Assembly: GCA_026394715.1 (NCBI GenBank)
Contig: JAPKXR010000178.1
Location: 1-45,382 of the forward strand
Reading direction: 5' to 3'
DNA length: 45,382 bases
Source of the DNA: Methanomicrobiales archaeon
GTDB taxonomy: Archaea; Halobacteriota; Methanomicrobia; Methanomicrobiales; Methanospirillaceae
The notes beneath the pieces were generated by a model. The model made no database searches, was not told the origin of the DNA, and worked only from the letters and a program-made list of their open reading frames with translations. The translations under genes were made by a program, and so were the position numbers. Below are positions 28,368 to 38,222 of the stretch, one piece after another (within the stretch, counting starts at the first letter, position 1; each line of letters opens with the position of its first letter).

Positions 28368-29780
28368 ATGAGTTGGAAGATTGCAGGTATTATTCTCGTA
28401 ATTCTAATCTGTACTGCTGGTTGCGTTACATCACCCATGCCTGGGGAAAGCGGCAGGCAGGCCAGCAATTCCGGTACACCGTCACAACTTACCGGCCAGG
28501 GTGCGGCGGTATCCAAAAACCTTGACGAATACATGACCGCGTTAACTGATGCAGGGCGTTTCAGTGGGACCGTGCTGGTCACCCGGAACGGGACCGTACT
28601 CCTGTCCAAAGGTTACGGGATAGCGAATTACGAGTTCTCCGTACCAAGCTCACCGCAGACCGTCTTCCCCATCGGCTCGAACACCAAGCAGTTCACCGCG
28701 GCGGCCATCATGAAGTTGCAGGAGCAGGGACGGCTCAATGTCACTGACCCCGTCGCATGGTACATCCCGGACGCCCCACAATGGAAAGATATCCGGATCT
28801 ACCAGCTCCTGAACCATACCTCGGGCATCCCGTCCGAGGGAGGTTTCCTGGTCACAGACCCGATCGATTATTCCCTCCCGGAACTCATGGGACGGTTGAC
28901 CCCCCTGCCCCTCACCTTCGAACCCGGAAAGGGTTACACCTACTCGAATAACGGCTATATCACGCTGAGCTACATTATCGAACGTGCCTCGGGCCGGTCG
29001 TATAACGAATACCTGCGGGAAAATCTATTCCTGCCTCTCGGGATGAACAGCACGGGGCAGGACAATGCCCGCAACGTCTTTACCAACCGTGCATCCGGGT
29101 ATACAACGATGGACGGGAAACAGGTCCACTATGATCTCCAGAATATCCATAACACCTACGGTGCCGGCTCACTCCACTCCACGACCGAAGACCTCCTCCG
29201 GTGGGAACAGGCCTTCCATACCCCGGGTGCAATCCTTTCCGGGCAATCGCTTGACACCATGGTTGCCAATGGCTACGGTATTGTACAGGCAAAAATAGGC
29301 AACCGTACTGCCATCGGCCATGGCGGTCGCAACTTCGGGTTTATCTCGTATACTATCTATTACCCGGATGAGGGGGCGACTATTATCTTCCTGTCAAACT
29401 ATGACAGGACACCAATGGTAACGCTCATCAAAGACCTGTCGGCAATTGTCCTGAACGGGTCGTATACCCTGCCGCAGAAGATACAACGCAGTGCTATTCC
29501 CCTGGCCAGGGAACAAACCGTGGAATATGCCGGGATATATGCGCCAGAGTGGGAAAAGACCTGGACCATTACCGTGGTGCCCGACGGTGGCCGCATGGTG
29601 TATACATCGGTTGTGCCCCACGAGACCGTGGAGCTCTTTTTCGAGGGCAATGATACGTTCTTTGTAACCCCGGAATCAGCAGATTCATTTATATTCACAC
29701 GCGACGGGAACGGGAAGATCGACGGCTTCAACATGATCACCATGGAAGGATATTCTGACAGGGTAGTGAAGGTGAAGTAA
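28368..29780 (+). CDS. Beta-lactamase/serine hydrolase family lipoprotein
   Basis: Lipobox-like LICTAGC; SxxK (SNTKQF), YSNNGY, GHGG motifs of class C beta-lactamase/penicillin-binding-like hydrolases. Confidence 0.88.
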   Translation: MSWKIAGIILVILICTAGCVTSPMPGESGRQASNSGTPSQLTGQGAAVSKNLDEYMTALTDAGRFSGTVLVTRNGTVLLSKGYGIANYEFSVPSSPQTVFPIGSNTKQFTAAAIMKLQEQGRLNVTDPVAWYIPDAPQWKDIRIYQLLNHTSGIPSEGGFLVTDPIDYSLPELMGRLTPLPLTFEPGKGYTYSNNGYITLSYIIERASGRSYNEYLRENLFLPLGMNSTGQDNARNVFTNRASGYTTMDGKQVHYDLQNIHNTYGAGSLHSTTEDLLRWEQAFHTPGAILSGQSLDTMVANGYGIVQAKIGNRTAIGHGGRNFGFISYTIYYPDEGATIIFLSNYDRTPMVTLIKDLSAIVLNGSYTLPQKIQRSAIPLAREQTVEYAGIYAPEWEKTWTITVVPDGGRMVYTSVVPHETVELFFEGNDTFFVTPESADSFIFTRDGNGKIDGFNMITMEGYSDRVVKVK

Positions 29781-30046
29781 CATCGCATGACCAAAGGCTA
29801 AATTAAGGGAGAACCTTTCCGGCTCATACCGTGAACCAGTTCGTATCAGGAAGAGAGGCGAACTATGTTGGTATGTTGGAAAGGGAGCTGTTGTCATCCT
29901 GGTGACGCCCCGAAAGGGTACGGGCCACAACCAGATACGGTCCCAGGATAATTCAGTCTCCTGTAATAAACAATTGGAAGACCCGTGTTAACAGGGATAA
30001 CAGATAAAAATTATACGAGTCGTACCTGCCACGCCAGGTAAAAGAG

Positions 30047-31000
30047 TTACCCGGGGCCCGATTGATCAATTTTTGTGATACCAGGAATCAGGCTTGATAT
30101 TTCTTCGACAAGCCGGCTTTTGATTTCTGACCGCCGGCATGAGTCGGTAAAATACTTCACGACCATGAGGACCTGGTACTTATCAACATGAAAATATACG
30201 GTCGGCTGTGTCCCGAAGGCTGGCAGGTATTTCTTATCACCAAGTTTTTCAATTTCCTTTGCCGCCTGTTCCTGGATCTCAATGGTATGCTTATGCACGA
30301 CCTCGAGGACGAGTTTCCGGGCATTTTGCAAATCGGCAGAAAAAGGAAGGCTGATCCGTATCTCATCGCCGGTAACAGACAGGTCCCGGCTGGTATTTGT
30401 GATCATTTCCCTGAAAAGAACGCCATTCGGCATGGTTACTATTTCACCGCGGGGATGGTCGCCTGATTCCTTGTCAAGCTGCATCAGGGTGGTCCTGAAG
30501 ATACCGATATCCATTACAATCCCATATACACCCTTAATTTGTATCCGGTCCCCGATCCTGTACATCCTGGTAGTAAGTAGTGTCAGGCTCCCGACCACGT
30601 TCTGTATAAGGTCACGGAGGGCAACCACGAGAGCGGCCCAGATTATTCCAAGGACCAGGACAATTTGCCCGGGGTCCTGTACCCATTCCATCAAGCCAAG
30701 CAACAGGCCCAGGGCCAGTAATATGGTAATAAAAATCCTGGATGCGGTGAAACGGGACGCTTCATCAGGCATTTTCCTGACGATCAGGTATACCCCGACC
30801 GTATACAACACGAGAATGAAGATCGCAATAATGACCGTTTCGAAGACTTTTTCAACAAGTGGATTTTGAAATGGGCTGTCTATGATAAGGGTCACATGCT
30901 GGGCTACATTTAAAGATGCAACGATCTCTGCAAGGATCATCAGGCCTATGATAAGGAATAAGAATAGGAAATACCTCAGGGGAAGGACATACGATCGCAT
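30047..31000 (-). CDS. Small-conductance mechanosensitive channel (MscS family)
   Basis: N-terminal TM helices; ALRDLIQNVVGSLTLLTTRMYRIGDRIQIKGVYGIVMDIGIFRTTL...EIVTMPNGVLFREMITNTSR. ATG at 31000 preferred over the longer ORF to 31099. Confidence 0.88.
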   Translation of the reverse strand: MRSYVLPLRYFLFLFLIIGLMILAEIVASLNVAQHVTLIIDSPFQNPLVEKVFETVIIAIFILVLYTVGVYLIVRKMPDEASRFTASRIFITILLALGLLLGLMEWVQDPGQIVLVLGIIWAALVVALRDLIQNVVGSLTLLTTRMYRIGDRIQIKGVYGIVMDIGIFRTTLMQLDKESGDHPRGEIVTMPNGVLFREMITNTSRDLSVTGDEIRISLPFSADLQNARKLVLEVVHKHTIEIQEQAAKEIEKLGDKKYLPAFGTQPTVYFHVDKYQVLMVVKYFTDSCRRSEIKSRLVEEISSLIPGITKIDQSGPG

Positions 31001-31187
31001 CAGGTTGGATTTATTACACCCTACCCTATCAACCTGCCTGTTTTGATTCAGTACAGTGGTTAAGTTTACATTAGTAAAACGGAAAAATACAACTCCCAAA
31101 GCAGCAATATGTGCCAGGTTAAGCTTTTTTTAAAAAATCAGGCTGAAATAAAAATTTCTAAAACACTGATAACCGCGAAAAAAGATA

Positions 31188-32189
31188 TTAAAACCATTTA
31201 TCAAGCGTCTTCTGTCCAGCTTTGCCTACAATTCCTTCAAGCGCTTTTTGTACCCGTTCCACCGAGAAATTATACTCCCCGCAGAGCATCTCTTCAATCT
31301 TAACCGTGTCCGGTGGATGCCAGGCGAGGTCATACTCACTGGTGATCGGCGGTTGTAAGAAAAAGTCGATGACAGGTGCGGGATCGAAATCAGGTTCCCT
31401 TTCACGCAGGGTCTTTTCAAAGGATCCTTCTTTTACCAGTTTTAACCCTGTCTTTGGGCCGATACCTTTCAACCCGGGGTTAAAATCGTTCCCGATAAGT
31501 ACCGCAATCTGTATCAGTTGTTCCCGGGTGATCCCCAGTCCTTTCAGCACCCCGGGGAGGGTGACCTTTTCCGGGTTTAATGTAACGCTTCTTCCGTGAA
31601 TTTTTCGTTTTCCACTTATCGTGAGGTTTCTGACCAGCATGGGGACGCCAAAGAGCAGGGTATCGTAGTCCTGCGATACGACATAGGACGCATCACCCTG
31701 CATCACCATGTGTGTTGCCTGTGCTTCCCCTTCGCTTGGCGCCTCGATACAGGGTATCCCCATCAGGGATAAGAGCTTTTTTGAGGTCTCAATGATCTCC
31801 CGATCAACCTTTGATGATGACCGCGCCTGCTTATAGGCTTCTTTCGTATCCCCCTTTGCAAGCGCCTCCTCCCAGCGTACACCCGCCTGAACCCTGACTC
31901 TCCTCCGTTCTTCTATAGTCTTTTGTTTAAAATCCGGCGGAGGTCCATCGAATACATACACCGGCCGGATCCCCCTCTCCAGGAAACTCGCATTCCGAAA
32001 GAGAATACCTGACAGATGGGATGTAACACGGCCATTACTATCCATCAGGGGCGTACCATCTGGCTGGCGGATAATTGAAAGGAACTGGTAGAGCGCGTTG
32101 TGGGCGTCAACTGCCGCTACACCGGGAAGTGCCTCCCACGTAACGGGCACTTTATACTCTACAATAATATCACGTAACGCGACACCCAT
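31188..32189 (-). CDS. fen: Flap endonuclease-1
   Basis: AVDAHNALYQFL, YVFDGPPPDFK, APSEGEAQATHMVMQGDASYVVSQDYDTLLFG, GNDFNPGLKGIGPKTGLKLV, C-terminal PIP box QKTLDKWF. Confidence 0.95.
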   Translation of the reverse strand: MGVALRDIIVEYKVPVTWEALPGVAAVDAHNALYQFLSIIRQPDGTPLMDSNGRVTSHLSGILFRNASFLERGIRPVYVFDGPPPDFKQKTIEERRRVRVQAGVRWEEALAKGDTKEAYKQARSSSKVDREIIETSKKLLSLMGIPCIEAPSEGEAQATHMVMQGDASYVVSQDYDTLLFGVPMLVRNLTISGKRKIHGRSVTLNPEKVTLPGVLKGLGITREQLIQIAVLIGNDFNPGLKGIGPKTGLKLVKEGSFEKTLREREPDFDPAPVIDFFLQPPITSEYDLAWHPPDTVKIEEMLCGEYNFSVERVQKALEGIVGKAGQKTLDKWF

Positions 32190-32212
32190 GGTTACCGTAT
32201 ATGATGTATCCC

Positions 32213-32527
32213 TTAACGATAGATACGTTTCCCGAACTCGTTGACGACGTTATCAAGGCGGGCTGCACTCGCATCGTATTTCTGGACCATATTCGCTGAT
32301 ATTTCCTCAAGATTTACCCTGATTGCCTTGTCACGTACCTGGATACTCCGTTCCAGTGAACGGATCCTGATACTTTGCGACAGGAGAAGCCCCCCGAGTG
32401 AAAGCATCATCAGCGTTGCACCAAGAGCAATCGTACTATCAAACCAGAGGCGCGTGACCAGTACGAACGTGGCGATTACGAGGATGATAATCAGAATAAT
32501 ATCGCGCGCATAATCCCGGATATCCAT
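32213..32527 (-). CDS. Small membrane protein with coiled-coil tail
   Basis: Two hydrophobic segments followed by charged helix; fits between fen and the PSH gene. Confidence 0.65.
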   Translation of the reverse strand: MDIRDYARDIILIIILVIATFVLVTRLWFDSTIALGATLMMLSLGGLLLSQSIRIRSLERSIQVRDKAIRVNLEEISANMVQKYDASAARLDNVVNEFGKRIYR

Positions 32528-32584
32528 GCTTTTAGATAATGAAGATCAACTAATTAACCTACCTATGGTGTATGGAGTTTTATT

Positions 32585-33487
32585 ATGGAGTTAAAACAAC
32601 TGGTCCCGCTGGCGGGGATGCTGGTAATGATGGTCCTCGTCGAAATCGGTGCCGTGCTTCTGTCACTCCCGATGAAAGCGGCTGGATTTTCGGCCTTCGA
32701 AGACCCGTCTTCACTCATAAATCCCCTTTATTTCATCGCGATACTCCTTGTGTTCACTGCCGTGCTCCTGGTCCTTCTTAAGTACCGCTACAAGCACCTG
32801 ATTGTTGCAATCATTGCAATCTCGATATTTTTTACTTTTGTTTATATTTTCAGCTCCATTGTGGCCCCGTTTACCAGTAATGAAATCGTTGCGGTTGTCG
32901 TACCACTCATACTGTCCGGGCTTGCGATTGCCCTCCTGTTCCGGTTCCCGGAATGGTATGTCATCGATACGCTCGGGATACTTATTGCGGCAGGTGCGGC
33001 GTCAATTTTTGGTATCTCGCTGGGTATTGTGCCGGTCATTATCCTGCTCGTCCTCCTCGCGATGTATGATGCCATCTCTGTATACAAGACCCGGCACATG
33101 ATCACCCTTGCTGAAGGTGTAATTGAGATGAAAACACCCATTCTTTTCGTTATCCCGAAAAAAGCAGGTTATTCATATATCAGGGATGGGATAGGAAAGA
33201 TCGGCGAGGGAGAACGGGGCGCGTTCATCATGGGGATGGGGGACCTCATTATGCCTGCGATCCTCGTGGTCTCTGCCAACATGTTCTTAAAACCGGGTAC
33301 GTTGCCGTTTATCAATATTCCGGCACTTGGGGCAATTATCGGATCACTCGCCGGCCTTGTAGTCCTCCTGTGGTTTGTAAATAAGGGAAAACCCCAGGCC
33401 GGGCTCCCACCATTAAACGGGGGAGTAATAATTGGTTTTCTGATCGGGTGTGCACTAAGCGGGAGCTGGGGATGGATAATGCTCTGA
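32585..33487 (+). CDS. Presenilin/signal peptide peptidase homologue (PSH), intramembrane aspartyl protease
   Basis: Catalytic YD (LAMYDAISVYKTRHM) and GxGD (FIMGMGDLIMPAILVVSA) within a multi-TM protein. Confidence 0.9.
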   Translation: MELKQLVPLAGMLVMMVLVEIGAVLLSLPMKAAGFSAFEDPSSLINPLYFIAILLVFTAVLLVLLKYRYKHLIVAIIAISIFFTFVYIFSSIVAPFTSNEIVAVVVPLILSGLAIALLFRFPEWYVIDTLGILIAAGAASIFGISLGIVPVIILLVLLAMYDAISVYKTRHMITLAEGVIEMKTPILFVIPKKAGYSYIRDGIGKIGEGERGAFIMGMGDLIMPAILVVSANMFLKPGTLPFINIPALGAIIGSLAGLVVLLWFVNKGKPQAGLPPLNGGVIIGFLIGCALSGSWGWIML

Positions 33488-33584
33488 TCATGAAAATGAT
33501 GGCCCCAATCTTCCAGAATGGTGGTGTTTAAGGCCCCGGCCGGTTAGTTATCGGTAATAAAAAGATTTCTGACCGGTTACACGA

Positions 33585-34559
33585 TCAGTATTCGTAAGTG
33601 ACGGGGTATGTGACGGGTTCTTCAACCGGTCCCGGTTCCCGCCAGTATTCCAGAAGGGTTGTAAGGACCTCGTCAACCCCCGAGTTCTGGCCTGTTGACA
33701 TCAGGGGGTAACCTTCCAGGCCTTTTATATCTGATTTGTTTGCCACCGCGACAACCGGTACATCGATGGTGCAGGTAATTTCTTCGTAGAGCTTCATCTG
33801 GTCTTCAAGCGGGAACCCGCAATGTTCGCTCGGGTCAATGATAAAGAGGATCACATCGGCAATATTGGTGATAGCAGCCATTGCCTGCCGTTCGATGGGG
33901 TTTCTCTCCCCAGGCAGCCGGTCAAGCACCCCGGGAGTATCGATAAACTGCATCCTTTTCCGCCCGGCCACCCGGTGCCCCACGATAACCCCTTTCGTCG
34001 TAAACGGGTACGATGCGACTTCAGGGTCTGCGGTGGAGACCAGCCTGATAAATGAGGATTTGCCGACATTCGGGTAGCCTGCGATAACCACCGTGAAAAT
34101 GTCCTCAACATGGGGGAGCTTCCGGACCACATTTCTTACTTCATTTAAGAACCGCAGTTCGGAGTCTATCTGGTGGACGACCGAAGCGAGTCGTGCTACT
34201 GCTTTTTTTCGTGCGGCCAGCGGGTCCGCTCCTCTCCGTGTCTCGTATATCAGATCGGGGCCGTGAAGCCTGGCCCACCTGGCGGCCCACCCGATCGCGC
34301 CAAGGGCCTTTTTCAGCCTCGGAATTCCATACAGGATATCAACCGTCTCACGGTAAAACGGGGGAAGCGTCTCGAATTCAGGGAATGTCTGTATCACGTG
34401 CACCAGCCGGTCATGGATAGAGTGACTGACGGCCCGTACGAAATCCTGGTTTGCGCGCTCTTTATTCGCTTTTATTTTCATTTTAGCCGCAGCACGCCGG
34501 AAACACCTGTCAAGGACTTCATCAGCGGTCGGTACGGTAGGGATTCGCTCAAATTCCAC
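33585..34559 (-). CDS. NOG1-family GTP-binding protein
   Basis: IAGYPNVGKSSFIRLVSTADPEVASYPFTTKGVIVGH, FIDTPGVLDRLPGERNPIERQAM, VANKSD. Confidence 0.92.
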   Translation of the reverse strand: MEFERIPTVPTADEVLDRCFRRAAAKMKIKANKERANQDFVRAVSHSIHDRLVHVIQTFPEFETLPPFYRETVDILYGIPRLKKALGAIGWAARWARLHGPDLIYETRRGADPLAARKKAVARLASVVHQIDSELRFLNEVRNVVRKLPHVEDIFTVVIAGYPNVGKSSFIRLVSTADPEVASYPFTTKGVIVGHRVAGRKRMQFIDTPGVLDRLPGERNPIERQAMAAITNIADVILFIIDPSEHCGFPLEDQMKLYEEITCTIDVPVVAVANKSDIKGLEGYPLMSTGQNSGVDEVLTTLLEYWREPGPVEEPVTYPVTYEY

Positions 34560-34605
34560 AGAAGTTCAACCTAACCTATTTATGGTACTCCCATGATTAA
34601 TCATT

Positions 34606-35484
34606 ATGGATCTTTCCCTTATTCAGAAAGACATCCTGATCACGCTGATATCACTCTACCAACAGCATTCCCACCCGATTAAGGGTGAAGATATCGCCGA
34701 TATAATTAAGCGGAACCCGGGTACTGTCAGGAACCAGATGCAGTCCCTTAAAGCGATAGGGTTGGTCGACGGGGTCCCGGGTCCGAAGGGAGGATATAAC
34801 CCGACGGCGCTCGCCTTCCGGGAACTCAACCTCGACAGTTCTGATGTGGACTATGATGTCCATATCTCCCGGAATGGTGAGAAGGTATCAGGGGCAAAAG
34901 TATCCGAGATAGATTTCACTACCCTGTGTCACCCGGATATCTGTCATGCGTTAATAAAACTGATTGGAAGTGCCAGAATCTTCGAGATCGGCGACCAGAT
35001 CACGATCGGCCCTACCCCGGTTAACAAGCTCCTGGTCCGTGGTGAGGTGTACGGAAAGGACGAGATGGAACAGTCCCTGCTGATTTCCACCCAGGAGATG
35101 ATATCACTCCCGAAAAAATCTATCCGGCATTATATGAGTGCCCCGATCCTCTCGCTCCCACCGGACTCTACGCTTCGTGATGCTCTTCATCTCTTCAATA
35201 CCCGTCATATCCACGGTGCCCCGGTGATGGGGGACGCGGGCCTCCTAGGGATTATCACTCTTTCAGATGTGATAAAAGCAATTGACAATGAAATACCCCT
35301 GACTACGAAGGTTGAATCGGTAATGACCGCGGATGTCGTGAAAGCATCAGCGGATGTCCAGCTCTTTGAGGTAATTGGCAGGTTCAAGGAACGAAAAATC
35401 GGCCGCCTGGTTGTCGTTGAGGGGGACGTACCAATTGGGATACTCACCCAGTCTGATATCATCCGGGTATTTCCGTCCCTTTAG
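34606..35484 (+). CDS. HTH plus CBS-pair regulatory protein
   Basis: N-terminal wHTH (GEDIADIIKRNPGTVRNQMQSLKAIGLVDGVPGPKGGY) and two CBS units (YMSAPILSLPPDSTLRDALHLFNTRHIHGAPVM..., VMTADVVKASADVQLFEVIGRFKERKIGRLVVVE). Confidence 0.88.
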   Translation: MDLSLIQKDILITLISLYQQHSHPIKGEDIADIIKRNPGTVRNQMQSLKAIGLVDGVPGPKGGYNPTALAFRELNLDSSDVDYDVHISRNGEKVSGAKVSEIDFTTLCHPDICHALIKLIGSARIFEIGDQITIGPTPVNKLLVRGEVYGKDEMEQSLLISTQEMISLPKKSIRHYMSAPILSLPPDSTLRDALHLFNTRHIHGAPVMGDAGLLGIITLSDVIKAIDNEIPLTTKVESVMTADVVKASADVQLFEVIGRFKERKIGRLVVVEGDVPIGILTQSDIIRVFPSL

Positions 35485-35892
35485 GCCGGATATTTAGGTA
35501 ATGTTAATCCGTTCACGATTCACGGGGGCGGGTTATTTTTTTCACCGGGCAAAAAAACAGGAATACCGCCTGACCGTTTTCAGCATGCCGGCCTGTAATG
35601 AGTGGTGTCGTGTTCAGCCCTGAGTGGCGTTCCCTATATACGGGCCAACCGGTACTGTCCAGGTGACCAGCATTCAGCCGCTCATTCAATTGGCTAATCT
35701 ATTTATGGCTCTGCCCTAAACATTTTTTATTCGTTCCCAAAAAATGCCGGATGACCTGACGCTCAGGCTCATGGAACGAATCTTTGTGAGACGGACAAAA
35801 TTACGGCGTTGCACGCCCGGGAGTCCCTGTGGGATTTCCCCGGGGCAGCTGCCATTCTGGCAGGGAAGAACGAAGAGGAGGAGAAGGATACC

Positions 35893-36102
35893 ATGACTGA
35901 AATCCCGATTGCCCCGGTAATGCGGATTATACGGAAAACCGGCGCTGACCGTGTCGGTAACGAAGCAGGCGAAGCACTTGCAGACCTGATGGAACAATAT
36001 GGCCAGAAAATTGCGAAGGAAGCGTTGAAACTTGCATCCCATGCCGGCCGGAAGACGATTACCGCGCATGATATCAAAATGGCAGCTGATTTCCTCAGCT
36101 AG
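35893..36102 (+). CDS. Archaeal histone
   Basis: MTEIPIAPVMRIIRKTGADRVGNEAGEALADLMEQYGQKIAKEALKLASHAGRKTITAHDIKMAADFL; GGAGGAGAAGG Shine-Dalgarno upstream of ATG 35893. Confidence 0.95.
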   Translation: MTEIPIAPVMRIIRKTGADRVGNEAGEALADLMEQYGQKIAKEALKLASHAGRKTITAHDIKMAADFLS

Positions 36103-36189
36103 ATAAAATTTATTGTTTTACCGTTTTTCTCATCAATCTCTCGAGTTTTTTAAACATCTTTAAATATTAATATATCATCACTTTTTTCC

Positions 36190-36441
36190 ATGACACGTAT
36201 ACTGGCCCGCCAGCTATCAAAAAAGAAAATTATGACCAATGACGGAAAGGTAATTGGTACTCTTAAGAATATTATGGTCGACGATGAGACAGGCCAGGTA
36301 ATAGATCTTATTATCCACCCGGATTCATCCTTTGATACCTCGGGGTACCGTCTTGAAGGCGATAAGCTTTATATAAATTTTGACGCAGTGAAAGACATCA
36401 AGGACTATATTGTCGTTGACCGCTATCTTTCAAAAAAATGA
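36190..36441 (+). CDS. PRC-barrel domain protein
   Basis: KKKIMTNDGKVIGTLKNIMVDDETGQVIDLIIHPD...[20 protein letters not shown]. Confidence 0.87.
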   Translation: MTRILARQLSKKKIMTNDGKVIGTLKNIMVDDETGQVIDLIIHPDSSFDTSGYRLEGDKLYINFDAVKDIKDYIVVDRYLSKK

Positions 36442-37121
36442 GATGAATATTCCTGTACCGCCTCAATAAAACCATCACCATAACTGTTTTTAGCGATATA
36501 TCCGGCAACAGCCTTTGTTTCAGGATGCCCGTTTGAAACGGTGGCCCCGATCCCTGCGGCCTCGAGCATCTCGATGTCGTTGATTGCGTCACCAATAGCG
36601 AAAAACTCTCCGGGCGGGATCCCGAGGTCATTTGCAAGGTCCTTAAACGCAATCGCTTTGTTGACCCCGTTGGCCTGGAGGTGAATAGCAAAACCGGTAT
36701 CAATCACCCGCACATCATTGCCCGCAAGCAGTTTTTCTACTTCTTCCGGGGGGACTACCCGCAAGAAGGCGACATCAGTATACCGGTACTGGGGACTGAG
36801 TAACTGGAGATGTGTCCCGGCATCCCGGAAATGTTCCTGCACTACTGAAAATGCTTCGAGGCAGGCAGGCTGATCACCAAGGATATGGAGCTCTCCAGAG
36901 AATCCAACCCGGTATACCCCGCCATTCTCTCCGATAAAGGTCCCCGATGTACCTATCATACGGCACAGCGCATCCATGAAACACGCGGTATTGCCGCTGG
37001 CAGGCACGACCTCTACGCCTCGTAAAACCAGCTCCCGGATCACCTCGATAGCCCCGGTGTGTAAGGAACGGCCCTGATCTGTGATGGTGCCGTCCACATC
37101 GGTCAGGAGCGCCCTCAGCAC
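36423..37121 (-). CDS. Archaeal phosphoglycolate phosphatase (HAD/Cof type)
   Basis: [75 protein letters not shown]. Confidence 0.9.
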   Translation of the reverse strand: MLRALLTDVDGTITDQGRSLHTGAIEVIRELVLRGVEVVPASGNTACFMDALCRMIGTSGTFIGENGGVYRVGFSGELHILGDQPACLEAFSVVQEHFRDAGTHLQLLSPQYRYTDVAFLRVVPPEEVEKLLAGNDVRVIDTGFAIHLQANGVNKAIAFKDLANDLGIPPGEFFAIGDAINDIEMLEAAGIGATVSNGHPETKAVAGYIAKNSYGDGFIEAVQEYSSHFFER

Positions 37122-38092
37122 GGCTTGAGACCCGCCTCTTCAACCATGAATGGTGCTTCACCCTCGGGCAGGTTCGGACTGTCCACCAGGCGGGCAATTC
37201 TTTTACCTCCTTTGCTCTTCCGGAGATATAACCTGAACGTCGCCGTATGCCCAACGATGTTACCACCGATTGGCTTTGTCGGGTCGCCGAAGAATACTGC
37301 CGGGTTCGACATTACCTGGTTGGTCACGAGCGCTACGGCGTTGTTCTCGTCTACGAGCTTGAACAGTTCGTGCATATGGCGGTTCAGTTTCTGCTGTCGT
37401 GTTGCGAGAGTCCCCCTGCCTGCATATTCTGCACGGAAATGGGCGGTCAGGGAATCGATGATAAACAACCGTACCGGCATATCGGACGTCTTCATCTCGG
37501 CTGCACGTTCCCGTGCCGTATCAATGAGAAGCATCTGGTGATCAGACGTGTGGGCACGCGCGACATGGATATTTTTTAAGAACTCCTGTGGGTCTGTATT
37601 CTCTATTTCAAGACCGTTCACCATCTGCTCAATACGTTCCGGCCTGAACGTGTTTTCGGTATCGATATAGATCGCGCTTCCGTGCAGCCCCCCATCAGAT
37701 TCAGGGAGCTGAACATTTACCGCGAGCTGGTGAACGATCTGGCTTTTACCTGACCCGAATTCACCATACATCTCGGTGATTGCCTGTGTTTCAAGTCCCC
37801 CGCCAAGGAGGGTGTCGAGATCAGGGACCCGGGTCTGCAGTTTCCTGATCTCCTTCCGCTGCTCAAAAACATCCTTTCCTGTTTTGAAGCCCCCAATATT
37901 GACCATTTCGCGGGCGGCCTTGATCATCTTCTTCGCAACGGACTCTCCAATCTCGGCGGTCTCCGCAAGATCGAGCGGTGATGCTGTTGCGATGCTTTCA
38001 ACGGTGACAAATCCGGCTTCCCGGAGTTTTTCGGCGGTGGTTGGACCAACGCCGGGTAAGTCATCAAGTTCCAGTTGACCTGTGGTGGTCAT
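37115..38092 (-). CDS. radA: DNA repair and recombination protein RadA
   Basis: Helix-hairpin-helix [18 protein letters not shown]; Walker [70 protein letters not shown]; no intein. Confidence 0.96.
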   Translation of the reverse strand: MTTTGQLELDDLPGVGPTTAEKLREAGFVTVESIATASPLDLAETAEIGESVAKKMIKAAREMVNIGGFKTGKDVFEQRKEIRKLQTRVPDLDTLLGGGLETQAITEMYGEFGSGKSQIVHQLAVNVQLPESDGGLHGSAIYIDTENTFRPERIEQMVNGLEIENTDPQEFLKNIHVARAHTSDHQMLLIDTARERAAEMKTSDMPVRLFIIDSLTAHFRAEYAGRGTLATRQQKLNRHMHELFKLVDENNAVALVTNQVMSNPAVFFGDPTKPIGGNIVGHTATFRLYLRKSKGGKRIARLVDSPNLPEGEAPFMVEEAGLKPC

Positions 38093-38222
38093 TTCTTATC
38101 TACCTCTTACTAAAATAACATCTTATACCCTTCGCATATATGCCTCTGGCATGTGCGCAGGGTGAAAGTGATAAAAACAGTTGCGTGGAAATTATGCGTT
38201 CCGTGATGTGGAGGCAGGAATA

